Part shown: positions 1 to 8,147 of the stretch, piece after piece | How positions within the stretch are numbered: position 1 is the first letter of the stretch | Layout of the letters: each line of letters begins with the position of its first letter | From: Virgibacillus indicus | Lineage (GTDB): Bacteria > Bacillota > Bacilli > Bacillales > Amphibacillaceae | NCBI RefSeq assembly: GCF_002266285.1 | Contig: NZ_NPMS01000007.1 | Span: 1 to 64,000 of the forward strand | DNA: 64,000 bases | Direction: 5' to 3' | Made by a program: the position numbers and the translations under genes | The notes under the pieces: model-generated | Told to the model about the DNA's origin: nothing | What the model saw: only the letters and a program-made list of their open reading frames with translations | Databases searched by the model: none

Positions 1-81
1 AGTATTCAGAATATGCGTTTGCCACAATTCAGTAGATAATTTGAGTTCTAAGATAAAAGTAGGATTCTTTTCTTTCGCCAA
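1..81 (-). CDS. Probable IS605-type TnpB/OrfB transposase, N-terminus only
   Basis: A TTG codon preceded by GGAAGGAA opens a frame that runs off the left edge of the window (27 codons seen). The peptide begins MAKEKNPTFILELKL, followed by STELWQTHILNT, which resembles the N-terminus of IS200/IS605-family OrfB (TnpB) proteins. A sigma-A-like promoter lies just upstream on the same strand. No catalytic region is inside the window, so the assignment rests on N-terminal resemblance and on the broken CBS gene next to it. Confidence 0.5.
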   Translation of the reverse strand, partial: MAKEKNPTFILELKLSTELWQTHILNT

Positions 82-118
82 GAAACACCATTCCTTCCGT
101 AGAAACATGTATAAATTC

Positions 119-148
119 ACTATAGCACAAGGAACATGCGTTCGTCAA
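119..148 (-). promoter_or_regulatory. Sigma-A-like promoter for the TnpB-like gene
   Basis: On the minus strand TTGACG and TATAGT are separated by 18 bases, about 40 bases upstream of the TTG start at position 81. Just upstream (about 165-185) is a hairpin of the CCCACACTT/AAGGGTGGG type, as is common near the ends of IS605-type elements. Confidence 0.5.
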
Positions 149-257
149 TTGCGAAAAATTCCGTTCATCCCACCCTTGAAAGTGTGGGCTTTCTAGAACC
201 AAATTCTGTAATTGCTGAACCTCATGATTCAGTTGTTGCAAGGATTATTAAAATTGA

Positions 258-632
258 AAACGAACTTTTACAGCCAAAAAGAGTTATTCCGGAATTCGCC
301 CGCAGTGTTTATCAAAGTTTCCAATCTATCATGGAACTGAATTCAAGGGTCTGATCACACAGAAGGGGATCACCAATTGGATCGCAATGAACATTGAAAA
401 TAACTATTCAGTTCCTGTGGAAACCTCATTGAAAAATGTGCTGCCATTTGAGGAAGGAGATAATTATAAATTCATAGGCAGCTCCACTTCGGTATATGAG
501 GCTGTTGACATTTTTAAAAGGCATATTGGCAAAGGGAGACGTCTGGAGGCATTGCTTATAACCAGAAACGGCAATCCTTCCGAAAAACTGTTAGGAATCA
601 TTACAGCCTGGGATATTTTAGAAATACCATAA
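258..632 (+). pseudogene. 5'-truncated tandem CBS-domain protein
   Basis: One frame is open from 258 to the stop at 632 but has no credible start upstream. From about 309 it reads as the end of a first CBS domain (FPIYHGTEFKGLITQKGITN) and then a nearly complete second CBS domain (GSSTSVYEAVDIFKRHIGK ... LLGIITAWDIL). An ATG at 387 would give an 81-residue protein but lacks a Shine-Dalgarno site and cuts the first domain. CBS pairs usually bind adenosyl nucleotides. The 5' half is missing where IS-like sequence begins, so an insertion probably destroyed the gene. A hairpin at 635-661 may be its terminator. Confidence 0.55.
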
Positions 633-728
633 GTGAAGCGAACAGCTGTGCACTGTTCGCTTAAATGGTAGTACTGCTTCATCACTAGCAGACTGCCTGC
701 TGTAGGTCCAATGGCATTAAATCTTTTA

Positions 729-1832
729 TTATTTCCAAATTTCCTTTGCCACATCAACAATATATTTCAGTTTCCCCCATTGCTGCTCCTCTGTCAGCTT
801 ATTGCCATGGTGTGTTGATGCAAACCCGCATTGTGGGCTGATGCATAGCTGTTCAATTGGTACATATTGTGAAGCTTCTTTAATACGTGCTTTAATAGAT
901 TCTCTATCTTCCAGTTCACCCTTTTTTGAAGTGAAAACTCCTAGAACAACTTGAGGTCCCCCCTCTGGAATATGTTTTAATGGTTCGAAGCTTCCAGAGC
1001 GGTCATCATCATATTCTAAGAAAAATCCATCTACTTTTTCCTTTGCGAGCAGTGTTGGCGCGATTTGAGCATAGCTTCCCTCAAATGCCCAGGTAGATTG
1101 ATAGTTTCCACGGCATAGATGTGTTGTTACAACTAAATCTTCCGGTTTATTTTCCAAAACTTCATTAATGATACGTAAAGCTAATTCGATTAATTGCTGC
1201 CTTGAATATCCGCCATCAATCAATTGGAAACTATCCGAGGAAAGCCCCGCAATATATACATCATCCAGTTGTAAATAGCGTACACCAGCATCGTAAAATG
1301 CCTTCAATGCATCTTGATATGTTTTAATGATGTCGTTTGCGTATTCTTCGATATCGGAATAGATTTCATTATTTCGTATGCCTTTTTCAAATAATTGGTT
1401 CGGGCTTGGAATCGTTTGTTTTGGAATGGCACGGTCACCAACGATATCCTTAAATTCTATAAAATCTTTTACAAATGGATGATCCGGATTGAACGAAACT
1501 TTGCCGGTATTGCGAACGTTGTATTTTTCTGTTTCGATCCCATCAAAGATATATCCTTTTTCAGGGACATATCCTTCTAATCCATTTAAGTGTTCCAGGA
1601 AATCAGTGTGCCAAAACCTGCGTCTGAATTCACCATCTGTCACTGCTTCCAGTCCAATTTCAATTTGTTTATCAACAATTCGTTTAATTTCCTTTGTCTC
1701 AACTTCCCGTAATTGTTCCCCGGTGATTTTTCCTTCTTTGAATTCTTTTCTTGCCTTATGAACACTTTCCGGGCGCAACAGGCTCCCAACGTGATCCGCT
1801 CTGAATGGTGCTTTTGTTAATGTAGTTGTCAT
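729..1832 (-). CDS. yxjG: Cobalamin-independent methionine synthase-like protein (YxjG/YxjH family)
   Basis: The 367-residue product belongs to the MetE C-terminal (UROD/MetE-like) family and is close in length and sequence to B. subtilis YxjG/YxjH (about 378 residues). Recognisable parts are the start FRADHVGSLLRPE, EAVTDGEFRRRFWH and the late Cys segment LCISPQCGFAST, which in this family supplies a zinc ligand. It probably moves a methyl group to a thiol acceptor in the cytosol, but the donor is uncertain because the MetE N-terminal domain is absent. It is second in a two-gene operon behind a SAM riboswitch; yxjG and yxjH are also S-box genes in B. subtilis, which supports the call. Confidence 0.85.
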   Translation of the reverse strand: MTTTLTKAPFRADHVGSLLRPESVHKARKEFKEGKITGEQLREVETKEIKRIVDKQIEIGLEAVTDGEFRRRFWHTDFLEHLNGLEGYVPEKGYIFDGIETEKYNVRNTGKVSFNPDHPFVKDFIEFKDIVGDRAIPKQTIPSPNQLFEKGIRNNEIYSDIEEYANDIIKTYQDALKAFYDAGVRYLQLDDVYIAGLSSDSFQLIDGGYSRQQLIELALRIINEVLENKPEDLVVTTHLCRGNYQSTWAFEGSYAQIAPTLLAKEKVDGFFLEYDDDRSGSFEPLKHIPEGGPQVVLGVFTSKKGELEDRESIKARIKEASQYVPIEQLCISPQCGFASTHHGNKLTEEQQWGKLKYIVDVAKEIWK

Positions 1833-1879
1833 AATAAATACCCTCTTCCTGTTATATTTTTAAAAAATTTAAAGAACTC

Positions 1880-2638
1880 TTATGGCAAAATTGCAAATGA
1901 TCTTACTGGAAATCCGGATGCCTTATCGGGTTTTGGAACAATGTTTAAGATTACCGCACCCTTAGCCGGTACTTTATCTAAATTGGCAAGGAGTTCAACC
2001 TGGTATGTATCCTGATCGAGTACATAATATTCTCCCAAAAGCTCGCCGTTATTTTGAAAATCAATAGCGGAATCCGTATCGAATGTTTCATGTCCGATTG
2101 CTTTGACTTTTCGTTCTTCAAATAAAAATTTTAAAGATTCCAGCCCCCATCCCGGAAGATGGTTATTTCCATCTGCATCTATGTTGTTGAAGGCATCACT
2201 GTCGGGCCATCTTTTACTCCAATCTGTACGAAGTGCTACGAAGGTTCCTTCTTCAACTTCTCCATGTTCTGCTTCAAACGTTAAAATATCATCTACCGAC
2301 ATTGTAAAGTCATTATTTTCTTCAGATTCCTTTGATTTGTCAATTACGACAAGTGGCAGGACCAGTTCTTTCAAACCTAATTCTGCAAGGTATCTTGTTT
2401 CACGGACAAAATGGATTGGAGCATTGATATGTGTTCCATATTGACCAGCAAATGAGAAGTTTTGCGCGAAAAAGCCATCGTCATGATCGAAAAGTGTTTT
2501 AAATTCGGCTGAATCAAATGCTGAAAAATGTGGCGAATCCGGTCCAAATGCATGTGTCAGGTCAACCCATTCCTTCTTTTTTAAGGTATTGATTGCTTCC
2601 AATAATTCAGTTGATACTTTCAATAAATCTTTTGACAT
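1880..2638 (-). CDS. Cyclase family (kynurenine formamidase-like) metal hydrolase
   Basis: The 252-residue protein carries the family motif as GTHINAPIHF, where HxGTHxDxPxHF is typical; an Asn sits where Asp usually helps bind metal. Late features are GHETFDTDSA and ILNIVPKPDKASGFPVR. Members hydrolyse formamides, cyclic imides or lactams with Zn or Mn. It is the first gene after the S-box leader and lies 47 bases from the MetE-like gene, so it is expressed with methionine metabolism. The substrate is not apparent. The Asp to Asn change could mean altered metal use. Confidence 0.75.
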   Translation of the reverse strand: MSKDLLKVSTELLEAINTLKKKEWVDLTHAFGPDSPHFSAFDSAEFKTLFDHDDGFFAQNFSFAGQYGTHINAPIHFVRETRYLAELGLKELVLPLVVIDKSKESEENNDFTMSVDDILTFEAEHGEVEEGTFVALRTDWSKRWPDSDAFNNIDADGNNHLPGWGLESLKFLFEERKVKAIGHETFDTDSAIDFQNNGELLGEYYVLDQDTYQVELLANLDKVPAKGAVILNIVPKPDKASGFPVRSFAILP

Positions 2639-2660
2639 ACTGCCACTCCCTTTTCAAAAT

Positions 2661-2822
2661 AAAAAACCCTCTTCTCAAAAATAAGAAGAGGGTTACGCAT
2701 CAAAGGCCTGCTAAAGCTCTCCTTATCTTCGAGCATACATGCTCCTGGAATTGGCACAGTACTTATAAAAAGTCTGTTGCCGAGGTATCAAAGGGCCAGT
2801 CCCTCCACCTCTCTGGATAAGA
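2661..2822 (-). promoter_or_regulatory. SAM-I (S-box) riboswitch with terminator
   Basis: Read on the minus strand, P1 is CTTATC/GATAAG (2816-2821 with 2722-2727). Inside are the S-box signatures AGAGAGGTGGAGGGACTGGC, a diverged form of the GAAACCCGGCAACC element (here GATACCTCGGCAAC) and GTGCCAATTCC. A G+C-rich hairpin followed by U residues (2661-2693) is the terminator. SAM binding should end transcription before the cyclase and MetE-like genes. Confidence 0.95.
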
Positions 2823-2853
2823 AATTTGGATATTCAGTTATTTGTTAATTAAT

Positions 2854-2882
2854 AACATACACCTGTTTTTAGTTATTGTCAA
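2854..2882 (-). promoter_or_regulatory. Promoter of the S-box operon
   Basis: On the minus strand TTGACA (2877-2882) and TATGTT (2854-2859) have a 17-base spacer and lie about 30 bases upstream of the aptamer. Confidence 0.75.
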
Positions 2883-3021
2883 CAAGAGTTTTGGAAATTT
2901 TTTGTTTTTATAGCAGCTAAATAGGTAATTACCTATTTTCTTTCAGTACAAGGCACCCAAAATAGGCTATGGAATAGGATAATAAGTGAGATTACAAAGC
3001 TAACGGGAGGAGTGGATTATA

Positions 3022-3303
3022 ATGAATCAATGGTATCATCCGAACGGTTACAGGCAAAATCATTGGCAGCCACAGGGAGGGTTTAATCATTATCATAATG
3101 CATATCGCAGAATTACGATAGAAGAGGCAATGCATATTGCCCTGGAGCAAATCCCAGGTCAAGTAGTGAAAATTGAACTTGATACAGAAAATGGAATGCA
3201 GGTTTATGAAGTGGATATTGTAACAAATCAAGGCACAAGATTTGAAGTATCTGTCGACGTAAATACAGGAGGTATTGTAGAAATAGAGCAGGAAAGAAGA
3301 TAA
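3022..3303 (+). CDS. PepSY-domain protein
   Basis: The 93-residue protein has a His/Asn/Gln-rich N-terminus (residues 1-30) and then a PepSY domain: ITIEEAMHIALEQIPGQVVK followed by the strands YEVDIVTNQGTRFEVSVD and a closing TGGIVEIEQE. There is no signal peptide or membrane segment, so it is predicted cytosolic. PepSY domains often inhibit proteases, but no partner is visible nearby. The start follows GGGAGGAG at good spacing and a rho-independent terminator follows, so it is probably monocistronic. Confidence 0.8.
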   Translation: MNQWYHPNGYRQNHWQPQGGFNHYHNAYRRITIEEAMHIALEQIPGQVVKIELDTENGMQVYEVDIVTNQGTRFEVSVDVNTGGIVEIEQERR

Positions 3304-3325
3304 ATAGATTTAGAAGGATACTAGT

Positions 3326-3371
3326 GAGCCTCCCTTTGGACTAAGGTGTTTCCGAAGGGGGTTCATTTTCA
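3326..3371 (+). terminator. Rho-independent terminator after the PepSY gene
   Basis: GAGCCTCCCTTTGG pairs with CCGAAGGGGGTTC across a 12-base loop and is followed by a T-rich run. Confidence 0.7.
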
Positions 3372-3470
3372 TGTTTCTTTTTCAGTAATGGGGTGTTTAT
3401 TCTTATAATATAGAATCTGAAATGTTATTATTATTAATAAAGAAACACTGGATTAAGGAGACCTTATATT

Positions 3471-4082
3471 ATGAATTTTGTATCCATTGACTTCGAAACT
3501 GCCAATGAAAAACGATTCAGCCCGTGTGCAATTGGTGTGGTAGTTGCGAACGAAAATGAAATAATTGATGAGTATTATAGTTTAATAAATCCACTGATGA
3601 ATTTTAATTCTTTCAACACATATATTCATGGCATAACAGCAAATGATGTCAGTGATGCTCCAACATTTTCAGAGCTCTGGCCAAAGCTTGACAGCTACCT
3701 GTCTAATAATCTAGTAATAGCTCACAATGCGAGTTTTGATATGAGTGTGATAAGACAGACATTGGATTATTTTAAGCTGCCATATCCGAAAATGGATTAT
3801 CTTTGTACAGCAAATATTTCAAAACGTGTATGGCCAGACTTGGAAAACCATAAACTAAATACGCTTGCAGCCCATCACCAGATCATATTTGAGCATCACC
3901 ACGCGCTGGAGGATGCGAGGGTTGCTGCTAAAATCTTCATGAAGGCACTAAAAGAAAAGCATGCAAATAATTTGGACATCCTTTTGGAGACATGCAATAT
4001 GACAAAGGGCAGAATTTATGAACGAGGATATGTGCCACCAAAATCGAAACGGGCAAGGAAGAGCAAAAGAATCTATTTCTAG
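3471..4082 (+). CDS. DEDDh 3'-5' exonuclease (DnaQ/epsilon-like)
   Basis: The 203-residue single-domain exonuclease has Exo I SIDFETAN (Asp and Glu metal ligands), Exo II in VIAHNASFDMSVI, and Exo III HHALEDARVAAKIF with the histidine and aspartate of the DEDDh class. It should remove nucleotides from DNA or RNA 3' ends in the cytosol. It is shorter than polymerase III epsilon and lacks a helicase or BRCT part. It ends 14 bases before the PC4-like gene and probably shares its transcript. A basic C-terminal tail (KSKRARKSKRIYF) may aid nucleic-acid binding. Confidence 0.85.
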   Translation: MNFVSIDFETANEKRFSPCAIGVVVANENEIIDEYYSLINPLMNFNSFNTYIHGITANDVSDAPTFSELWPKLDSYLSNNLVIAHNASFDMSVIRQTLDYFKLPYPKMDYLCTANISKRVWPDLENHKLNTLAAHHQIIFEHHHALEDARVAAKIFMKALKEKHANNLDILLETCNMTKGRIYERGYVPPKSKRARKSKRIYF

Positions 4083-4096
4083 GAGGAGGGATGTAA

Positions 4097-4315
4097 ATGG
4101 CTGAAATTAAATACGAAATTGTAAAAACAATCGGAGTGGTTTCCGAATCTCCAAAAGGCTGGATAAAGGAATTGAACCTAGTCAGCTGGAATGGACGGGA
4201 CCCGAAGTATGATCTCAGGGACTGGGCTCCTGATAAAGAAAAGATGGGAAAAGGAATAACTCTTACTGAAGAAGAGGTACAGCAGCTGAAGGAAGTATTA
4301 AATAATATGGAGTAG
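4097..4315 (+). CDS. ydbC: YdbC-family PC4/Sub1-like single-strand nucleic-acid-binding protein
   Basis: The 72-residue protein matches the bacterial YdbC family: a compact sheet with KGWIKELNLVSWNGRDPKYD and then LRDWAPDKEKMGKGITLT. Known members are homologous to the ssDNA-binding domain of eukaryotic PC4. It follows AGGAGGG and is probably cotranscribed with the exonuclease, which suggests a shared role in single-strand processing (inference). Its stop codon sits within the terminator stem. Confidence 0.85.
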   Translation: MAEIKYEIVKTIGVVSESPKGWIKELNLVSWNGRDPKYDLRDWAPDKEKMGKGITLTEEEVQQLKEVLNNME

Positions 4316-4346
4316 ATCACCTGAAGTGGTGGTCTATTCTTATTTT
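4314..4346 (+). terminator. Rho-independent terminator
   Basis: AGATCACC (4314-4321) pairs with GGTGGTCT (4328-4335), followed by a T-rich run. Confidence 0.85.
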
Positions 4347-4434
4347 TTTCGCATTTATACTTTCCAATAAAATAGTGAACAATGACTGAAGTAGTGTATG
4401 ATTTGAATTAACGTAAATGAAGGAGGACATACAT

Positions 4435-5430
4435 ATGAGTACAAAGAGATGGATTGCATTAATTGTTGCAGCAGTTTTATTTGTGGTTTCCATTGGATTT
4501 CAGGTGATTTCTAGTGCAGCAACAGCAAACTTTGATCAGTTGTTTAATTCTCAAGAAAAGAAGTTTGATGAAAAAGTGATTGAGGAAGGAGAGGGGACTG
4601 ATAAGATTGCTGTAGTTCGCCTTGACGGTATTATCCAGTCTGCAGCTGCAAATCCAATCATTAATGCAAATGCATATAATCACAAACGATTTTTGGAAAT
4701 GCTGGACGAAGCAGGACAGGACCGGGGTATTGATGCAATTGTGGTACGTGTGAATACACCGGGTGGCGGTGTTGTGGAAAGTGCAGAAATCCACGATAAA
4801 ATTGTAGAAATACAAGAAGAACATGAGAAACCTGTATATATTTCAATGGGGAATACTGCAGCTTCTGGTGGATACTATATTGCAGCACCAGCAGATAAAA
4901 TTATCGCACATCCAGCAACACTGACAGGCTCAATCGGTGTAATCATGGAAAGCTTTAATTTTGCAGAATTTGCTGACGAACATGGTATCGATTTTAATAC
5001 AATTAAAAGTGGTGAATTTAAGGACATAATGTCATCATCACGTCCTATGACAGATGAAGAGCGTGAATTACTGCAGACGATGATTGATGATCTATATGGA
5101 GATTTTGTTCAGGTGATTGTTGATGGACGTGAAATGTCTGAAGAAAGAGTCAGAGAAATAGGAGATGGGCGGATTTATACGGGATCGCAGGCTAAAGAAA
5201 TAGGGCTAGTTGATGAGCTCGGCTCGCTGGATGACACCATTGCAATGCTGAAAGAGGATTATGAATTGGATAATGCAGCGGTAATTGAATATGAAAACAG
5301 CTTTGGTATCAACCGGTTTTTAGGTGGGGCTGTACAAAGCCTATTTCGAACAGAGTCGGATTTAATTGGAATAAAGGATTTGTTAAGAGAATCAAATGCT
5401 CCACGGGCAATGTATTTATATTCGGAATAA
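4435..5430 (+). CDS. sppA: Signal peptide peptidase SppA
   Basis: The 331-residue serine protease is anchored by one N-terminal membrane segment (RWIALIVAAVLFVVSIGFQV). The protease domain spans about residues 55-270 and includes NTPGGGVVESAEI, the nucleophile region NTAASGGYYIAAPADKI and the lysine-base region TIKSGEFKDIMSS, which give the Ser/Lys dyad. Length matches B. subtilis SppA (335). It should degrade signal peptides cut from exported proteins at the membrane. I chose the ATG at 4435 because an upstream ATG lies within the ribosome-binding site AAGGAGG. It is followed 13 bases later by an RDD protein, the usual Bacillus arrangement. Confidence 0.93.
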   Translation: MSTKRWIALIVAAVLFVVSIGFQVISSAATANFDQLFNSQEKKFDEKVIEEGEGTDKIAVVRLDGIIQSAAANPIINANAYNHKRFLEMLDEAGQDRGIDAIVVRVNTPGGGVVESAEIHDKIVEIQEEHEKPVYISMGNTAASGGYYIAAPADKIIAHPATLTGSIGVIMESFNFAEFADEHGIDFNTIKSGEFKDIMSSSRPMTDEERELLQTMIDDLYGDFVQVIVDGREMSEERVREIGDGRIYTGSQAKEIGLVDELGSLDDTIAMLKEDYELDNAAVIEYENSFGINRFLGGAVQSLFRTESDLIGIKDLLRESNAPRAMYLYSE

Positions 5431-5443
5431 GGAGGGGTCAAGA

Positions 5444-5914
5444 GTGAGTGAAGAAAAGGAAGTATATCAAACAACCACTAAAACAGTTACTCAAAGACTA
5501 TATGCAGGCTTTTGGATGCGCTTCTGGGCGTACCTCGCTGATTTAGTCATTATTTTCAGCATTAATGGCCTCCTGCTTAGTCCATTTAAATTTATCAATG
5601 ATGGCTCCTTAATCGATATTGGATACTGGACGCTGACGGGAATTCTTGGAGCAGTTTTCTTCTATCTGTATTTTTTACTGATGACCAAATACTTTAGCCA
5701 GACGCTTGGTAAAATGATTTTTGGTTTACGGGTCATTCGCGAAGATGATGAGCCGTTAAGATGGAGCGATCTCCTTTTTAGGGAAGTGGTAGGAAGATTC
5801 CTTCATCGTGTGTTTTTCTTTGCAGTATTTCTATATGCGGTTGCAGCATTTACCAATGAAAAGCAAGGAATACACGACATGATTGGAAACACAAGAGTTG
5901 TACTGGAAAGATAA
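5444..5914 (+). CDS. RDD-family membrane protein (YteJ-like)
   Basis: The 156-residue protein contains the RDD domain: RFWAYLADLVIIFSINGLLL, a second membrane segment around residues 60-85, and YFSQTLGKMIFGLRVI before the last helix. I start it at GTG 5444, which follows GGAGGGG at good spacing; an earlier ATG lies inside sppA. The function of RDD proteins is poorly known. The coupling to sppA matches the sppA-yteJ pair, where YteJ modulates SppA and lantibiotic resistance; transferring that role here is inference. Confidence 0.85.
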   Translation: MSEEKEVYQTTTKTVTQRLYAGFWMRFWAYLADLVIIFSINGLLLSPFKFINDGSLIDIGYWTLTGILGAVFFYLYFLLMTKYFSQTLGKMIFGLRVIREDDEPLRWSDLLFREVVGRFLHRVFFFAVFLYAVAAFTNEKQGIHDMIGNTRVVLER

Positions 5915-5930
5915 TGAATAAATTACAAGG

Positions 5931-5955
5931 GTCCTTCCCAGGGGAAGGACTTTTT
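5931..5955 (+). terminator. Rho-independent terminator after sppA-RDD
   Basis: GTCCTTCC and GGAAGGAC flank a 4-base loop and are followed by TTTTT. Confidence 0.9.
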
Positions 5956-6064
5956 GACATTTATGTGAAATTTAACACGGAGAAACCAAAAAGATTTTAT
6001 AATGGAAAATTTAATCTTGTGTAAAAAACATTATTCTGGGACTATAGACTTAGGAGGTGTTTCC

Positions 6065-7804
6065 ATGCTTTTTACAAAAGCAAAACCAAAAGATCATATC
6101 ACTTCACTGGAGAATAGTGATATCTCTGTTGATAATTCATATAGCATCAAGGAATTACTTAAATTATGTCAGCTTACAAAAAAGGACTTAGCTGCCCTGG
6201 GAAAAATCGATGATATTATGGAAGAACATGCAGCTATTATTGCCGAAAGACATTACAATATGATTATGATGATTCCTAAAATAAAGGAATTATTTGAGAA
6301 CAACACAAATTATGAGGGTTATGTAAGGCTGATAACTCTATATTATAAGCAGCTGACAAAACCTGAACTGGACGCCAGCTATATTGAATATCGAAGGGAA
6401 ATTGGGAGAATACATAGCAGAATTCACCTGACAGATGAATGGTTCATCGGTTCTTATGTACGTGTGTATGAATATATGATTCCCCTAATTGTTGCACGTT
6501 TTCATTCAAAGCCAGGAGAATTAATGGATATACTAATTGCTCTTAATCGGATTATTACATTTGATTCATTGGTTGTTCTTGGATCGTATCAGGAGGCAAA
6601 TGATTTTTATCTGGTTGAAAATATTAATAAGGTGATGGAAAGTGTAATTGGAGCAGATAAGGTAAGTAAATTACTGGGTGAAGTGGCATCGACTGTTACA
6701 GAAACTTCCAGTATTAGCTATGCAGCGAAAGAGCTTAGCGATTCTGTCCAACAGGTTGCTGAAAATGCAACATCTGTGTCCAGTAATACGGTTAAAATGA
6801 TTGATGATTCGCAAAAAGGACATGACATCATTCAGGGCTCATTAAATGGATTCTTAAAAATGGCTGATGATTTTACAAATATGGAAGGAAAAATAGGCCA
6901 TCTAACGACAGGTGTTCAGCAAATTACACAGGTTGTTGAGCTGATTCAAAATGTTGCTGATGAAACAAATCTTTTGGCACTAAATGCTTCGATTGAAGCG
7001 GCACGTGCCGGGGAAAGCGGCCGCGGGTTTTCAGTTGTGGCCAGTGAAGTGCGGGGATTAGCCGAACAAACGAAAAAATCGGTGAATCAAATCAGTACAA
7101 TGATTGAGGAAATGCTAAAAGATTCCAAAGATGTTGGGAAAACTGTTGAAGCAATGTCATCAACTCTGACAGAACGTGTGGAACAAGCAAATAATTCAAT
7201 TGATGTAATGAAACAAATTATGAATCAAATAAAAGATGTTGGAGACTCTACAGGAAATATTGCTGCAATAGCCGAAGAACAATCAGCAGCGACAGAGGAC
7301 ATTACCGACAGGATTCTTTTAATACATGACCATACTGAAAAAATCAAGAAGCAATCCAACACTACTGGGAAATCTATTTATGATGCAAGTGTCGAGGTTG
7401 ATGAACTAAGAAAAGAAGTGATTGGCGTTATTCCCGATCTGACTTCCGGACAGCTGCTTCGCGTCGTTAAAACTGAGCATCGTCTTTATGGATGGTGGCT
7501 GTATAATAAGCTTCTCGGTTTCCATTCAGAGGATAGAGACTATGAAAATCATGCTGCAGCATGCAGGCTTGGAAAATGGATGGAGCAAATGAAAACGGAC
7601 TTTAAAGAAGTAACCAAAACACCTTCATTTAAAGCACTAGAGAAAACGCATTCTGATTTTCACAATAAAATGGATGAAATTTATCAATTGGCAGAAGCTG
7701 GAGAAACGGCACAGGCAAATAAAGAAATTACGGATTTTGAAGTAGTTTCAAGTAAAATAATTGTACAAATTGATACATTGCAAAAGGAACTTCAGGATAA
7801 TTAA
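6065..7804 (+). CDS. Globin-coupled methyl-accepting chemotaxis sensor with C-terminal CZB domain (HemAT-like)
   Basis: The 579-residue soluble chemoreceptor has three parts. Residues about 20-195 are a globin-coupled sensor domain with the proximal-His region [16 protein letters not shown]. Residues about 200-450 are the methyl-accepting signalling coiled coil, with hairpin tip [20 protein letters not shown]. Residues about 470-579 are a CZB zinc-binding domain ([28 protein letters not shown]). No membrane segment is present. HemAT binds O2 at haem and signals to CheA for aerotaxis; CZB domains bind Zn through His/Cys and sense zinc or hypochlorous acid. B. subtilis HemAT (432 residues) lacks CZB, so this protein may integrate two signals. 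Start chosen at 6065 after AGGAGGTG; an upstream ATG at 6002 lacks a site. Confidence 0.9.
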   Translation: MLFTKAKPKDHITSLENSDISVDNSYSIKELLKLCQLTKKDLAALGKIDDIMEEHAAIIAERHYNMIMMIPKIKELFENNTNYEGYVRLITLYYKQLTKPELDASYIEYRREIGRIHSRIHLTDEWFIGSYVRVYEYMIPLIVARFHSKPGELMDILIALNRIITFDSLVVLGSYQEANDFYLVENINKVMESVIGADKVSKLLGEVASTVTETSSISYAAKELSDSVQQVAENATSVSSNTVKMIDDSQKGHDIIQGSLNGFLKMADDFTNMEGKIGHLTTGVQQITQVVELIQNVADETNLLALNASIEAARAGESGRGFSVVASEVRGLAEQTKKSVNQISTMIEEMLKDSKDVGKTVEAMSSTLTERVEQANNSIDVMKQIMNQIKDVGDSTGNIAAIAEEQSAATEDITDRILLIHDHTEKIKKQSNTTGKSIYDASVEVDELRKEVIGVIPDLTSGQLLRVVKTEHRLYGWWLYNKLLGFHSEDRDYENHAAACRLGKWMEQMKTDFKEVTKTPSFKALEKTHSDFHNKMDEIYQLAEAGETAQANKEITDFEVVSSKIIVQIDTLQKELQDN

Positions 7805-7832
7805 AAACCAGCAGAGTTGAGCTGGTTTTTTT
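7804..7832 (+). terminator. Rho-independent terminator after the chemoreceptor gene
   Basis: AAAACCAGC pairs with GCTGGTTTT and a T run continues. Confidence 0.9.
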
Positions 7833-7842
7833 GTGGGCAATA

Positions 7843-8007
7843 TTAATCTTCATATCGTTTTTCAACAAACAATAATATGAATGTCGCAATCGGCCCAAGG
7901 AATAATGAAAGCAGGAACCAATTAAGGCCAGTTCTGTTTTTACCCTGAGCCAAACCTGCGTTGATTAAAGCGAGGGTTCCCCAGCCAACGAAGTACTCAT
8001 TATTCAT
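7843..8007 (-). CDS. Small membrane protein, function unknown
   Basis: A 54-residue frame starts with ATG behind a very strong site (GGAGGGGGAGAAAG). The peptide has a first hydrophobic stretch VGWGTLALINAGLAQG, then GKNRTGLNWFLLSLFLGP and IATFILLFVEKRYED, so two short membrane helices with a positive linker are likely. It stands alone between convergent and divergent neighbours. I do not recognise a characterised family. Confidence 0.75.
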   Translation of the reverse strand: MNNEYFVGWGTLALINAGLAQGKNRTGLNWFLLSLFLGPIATFILLFVEKRYED

Positions 8008-8147
8008 CTTTCTCCCCCTCCAATATATCTCTATTTGTTATTAAATTATATCATATTCTTGCTTTAACCAATTATCTGAATTAAACTAAAACAAAGAATA
8101 TTCAGCGCAAAAAAAGTCATCGAAATTTCATTTGAGGAGTGGGGAAA

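Noticed and set aside
29..241. 70-residue minus-strand frame with a CxxC-like ACSLC
   Set aside because: It has a TTG start without a ribosome-binding site, and the better-supported frame (start at 81 with promoter and site) overlaps its end. The Cys pair is not followed by a second pair.
136..354. 72-residue plus-strand frame as the N-terminal half of the CBS protein
   Set aside because: Its residues do not match a CBS domain convincingly, and it lies across the IS-like promoter and hairpin.
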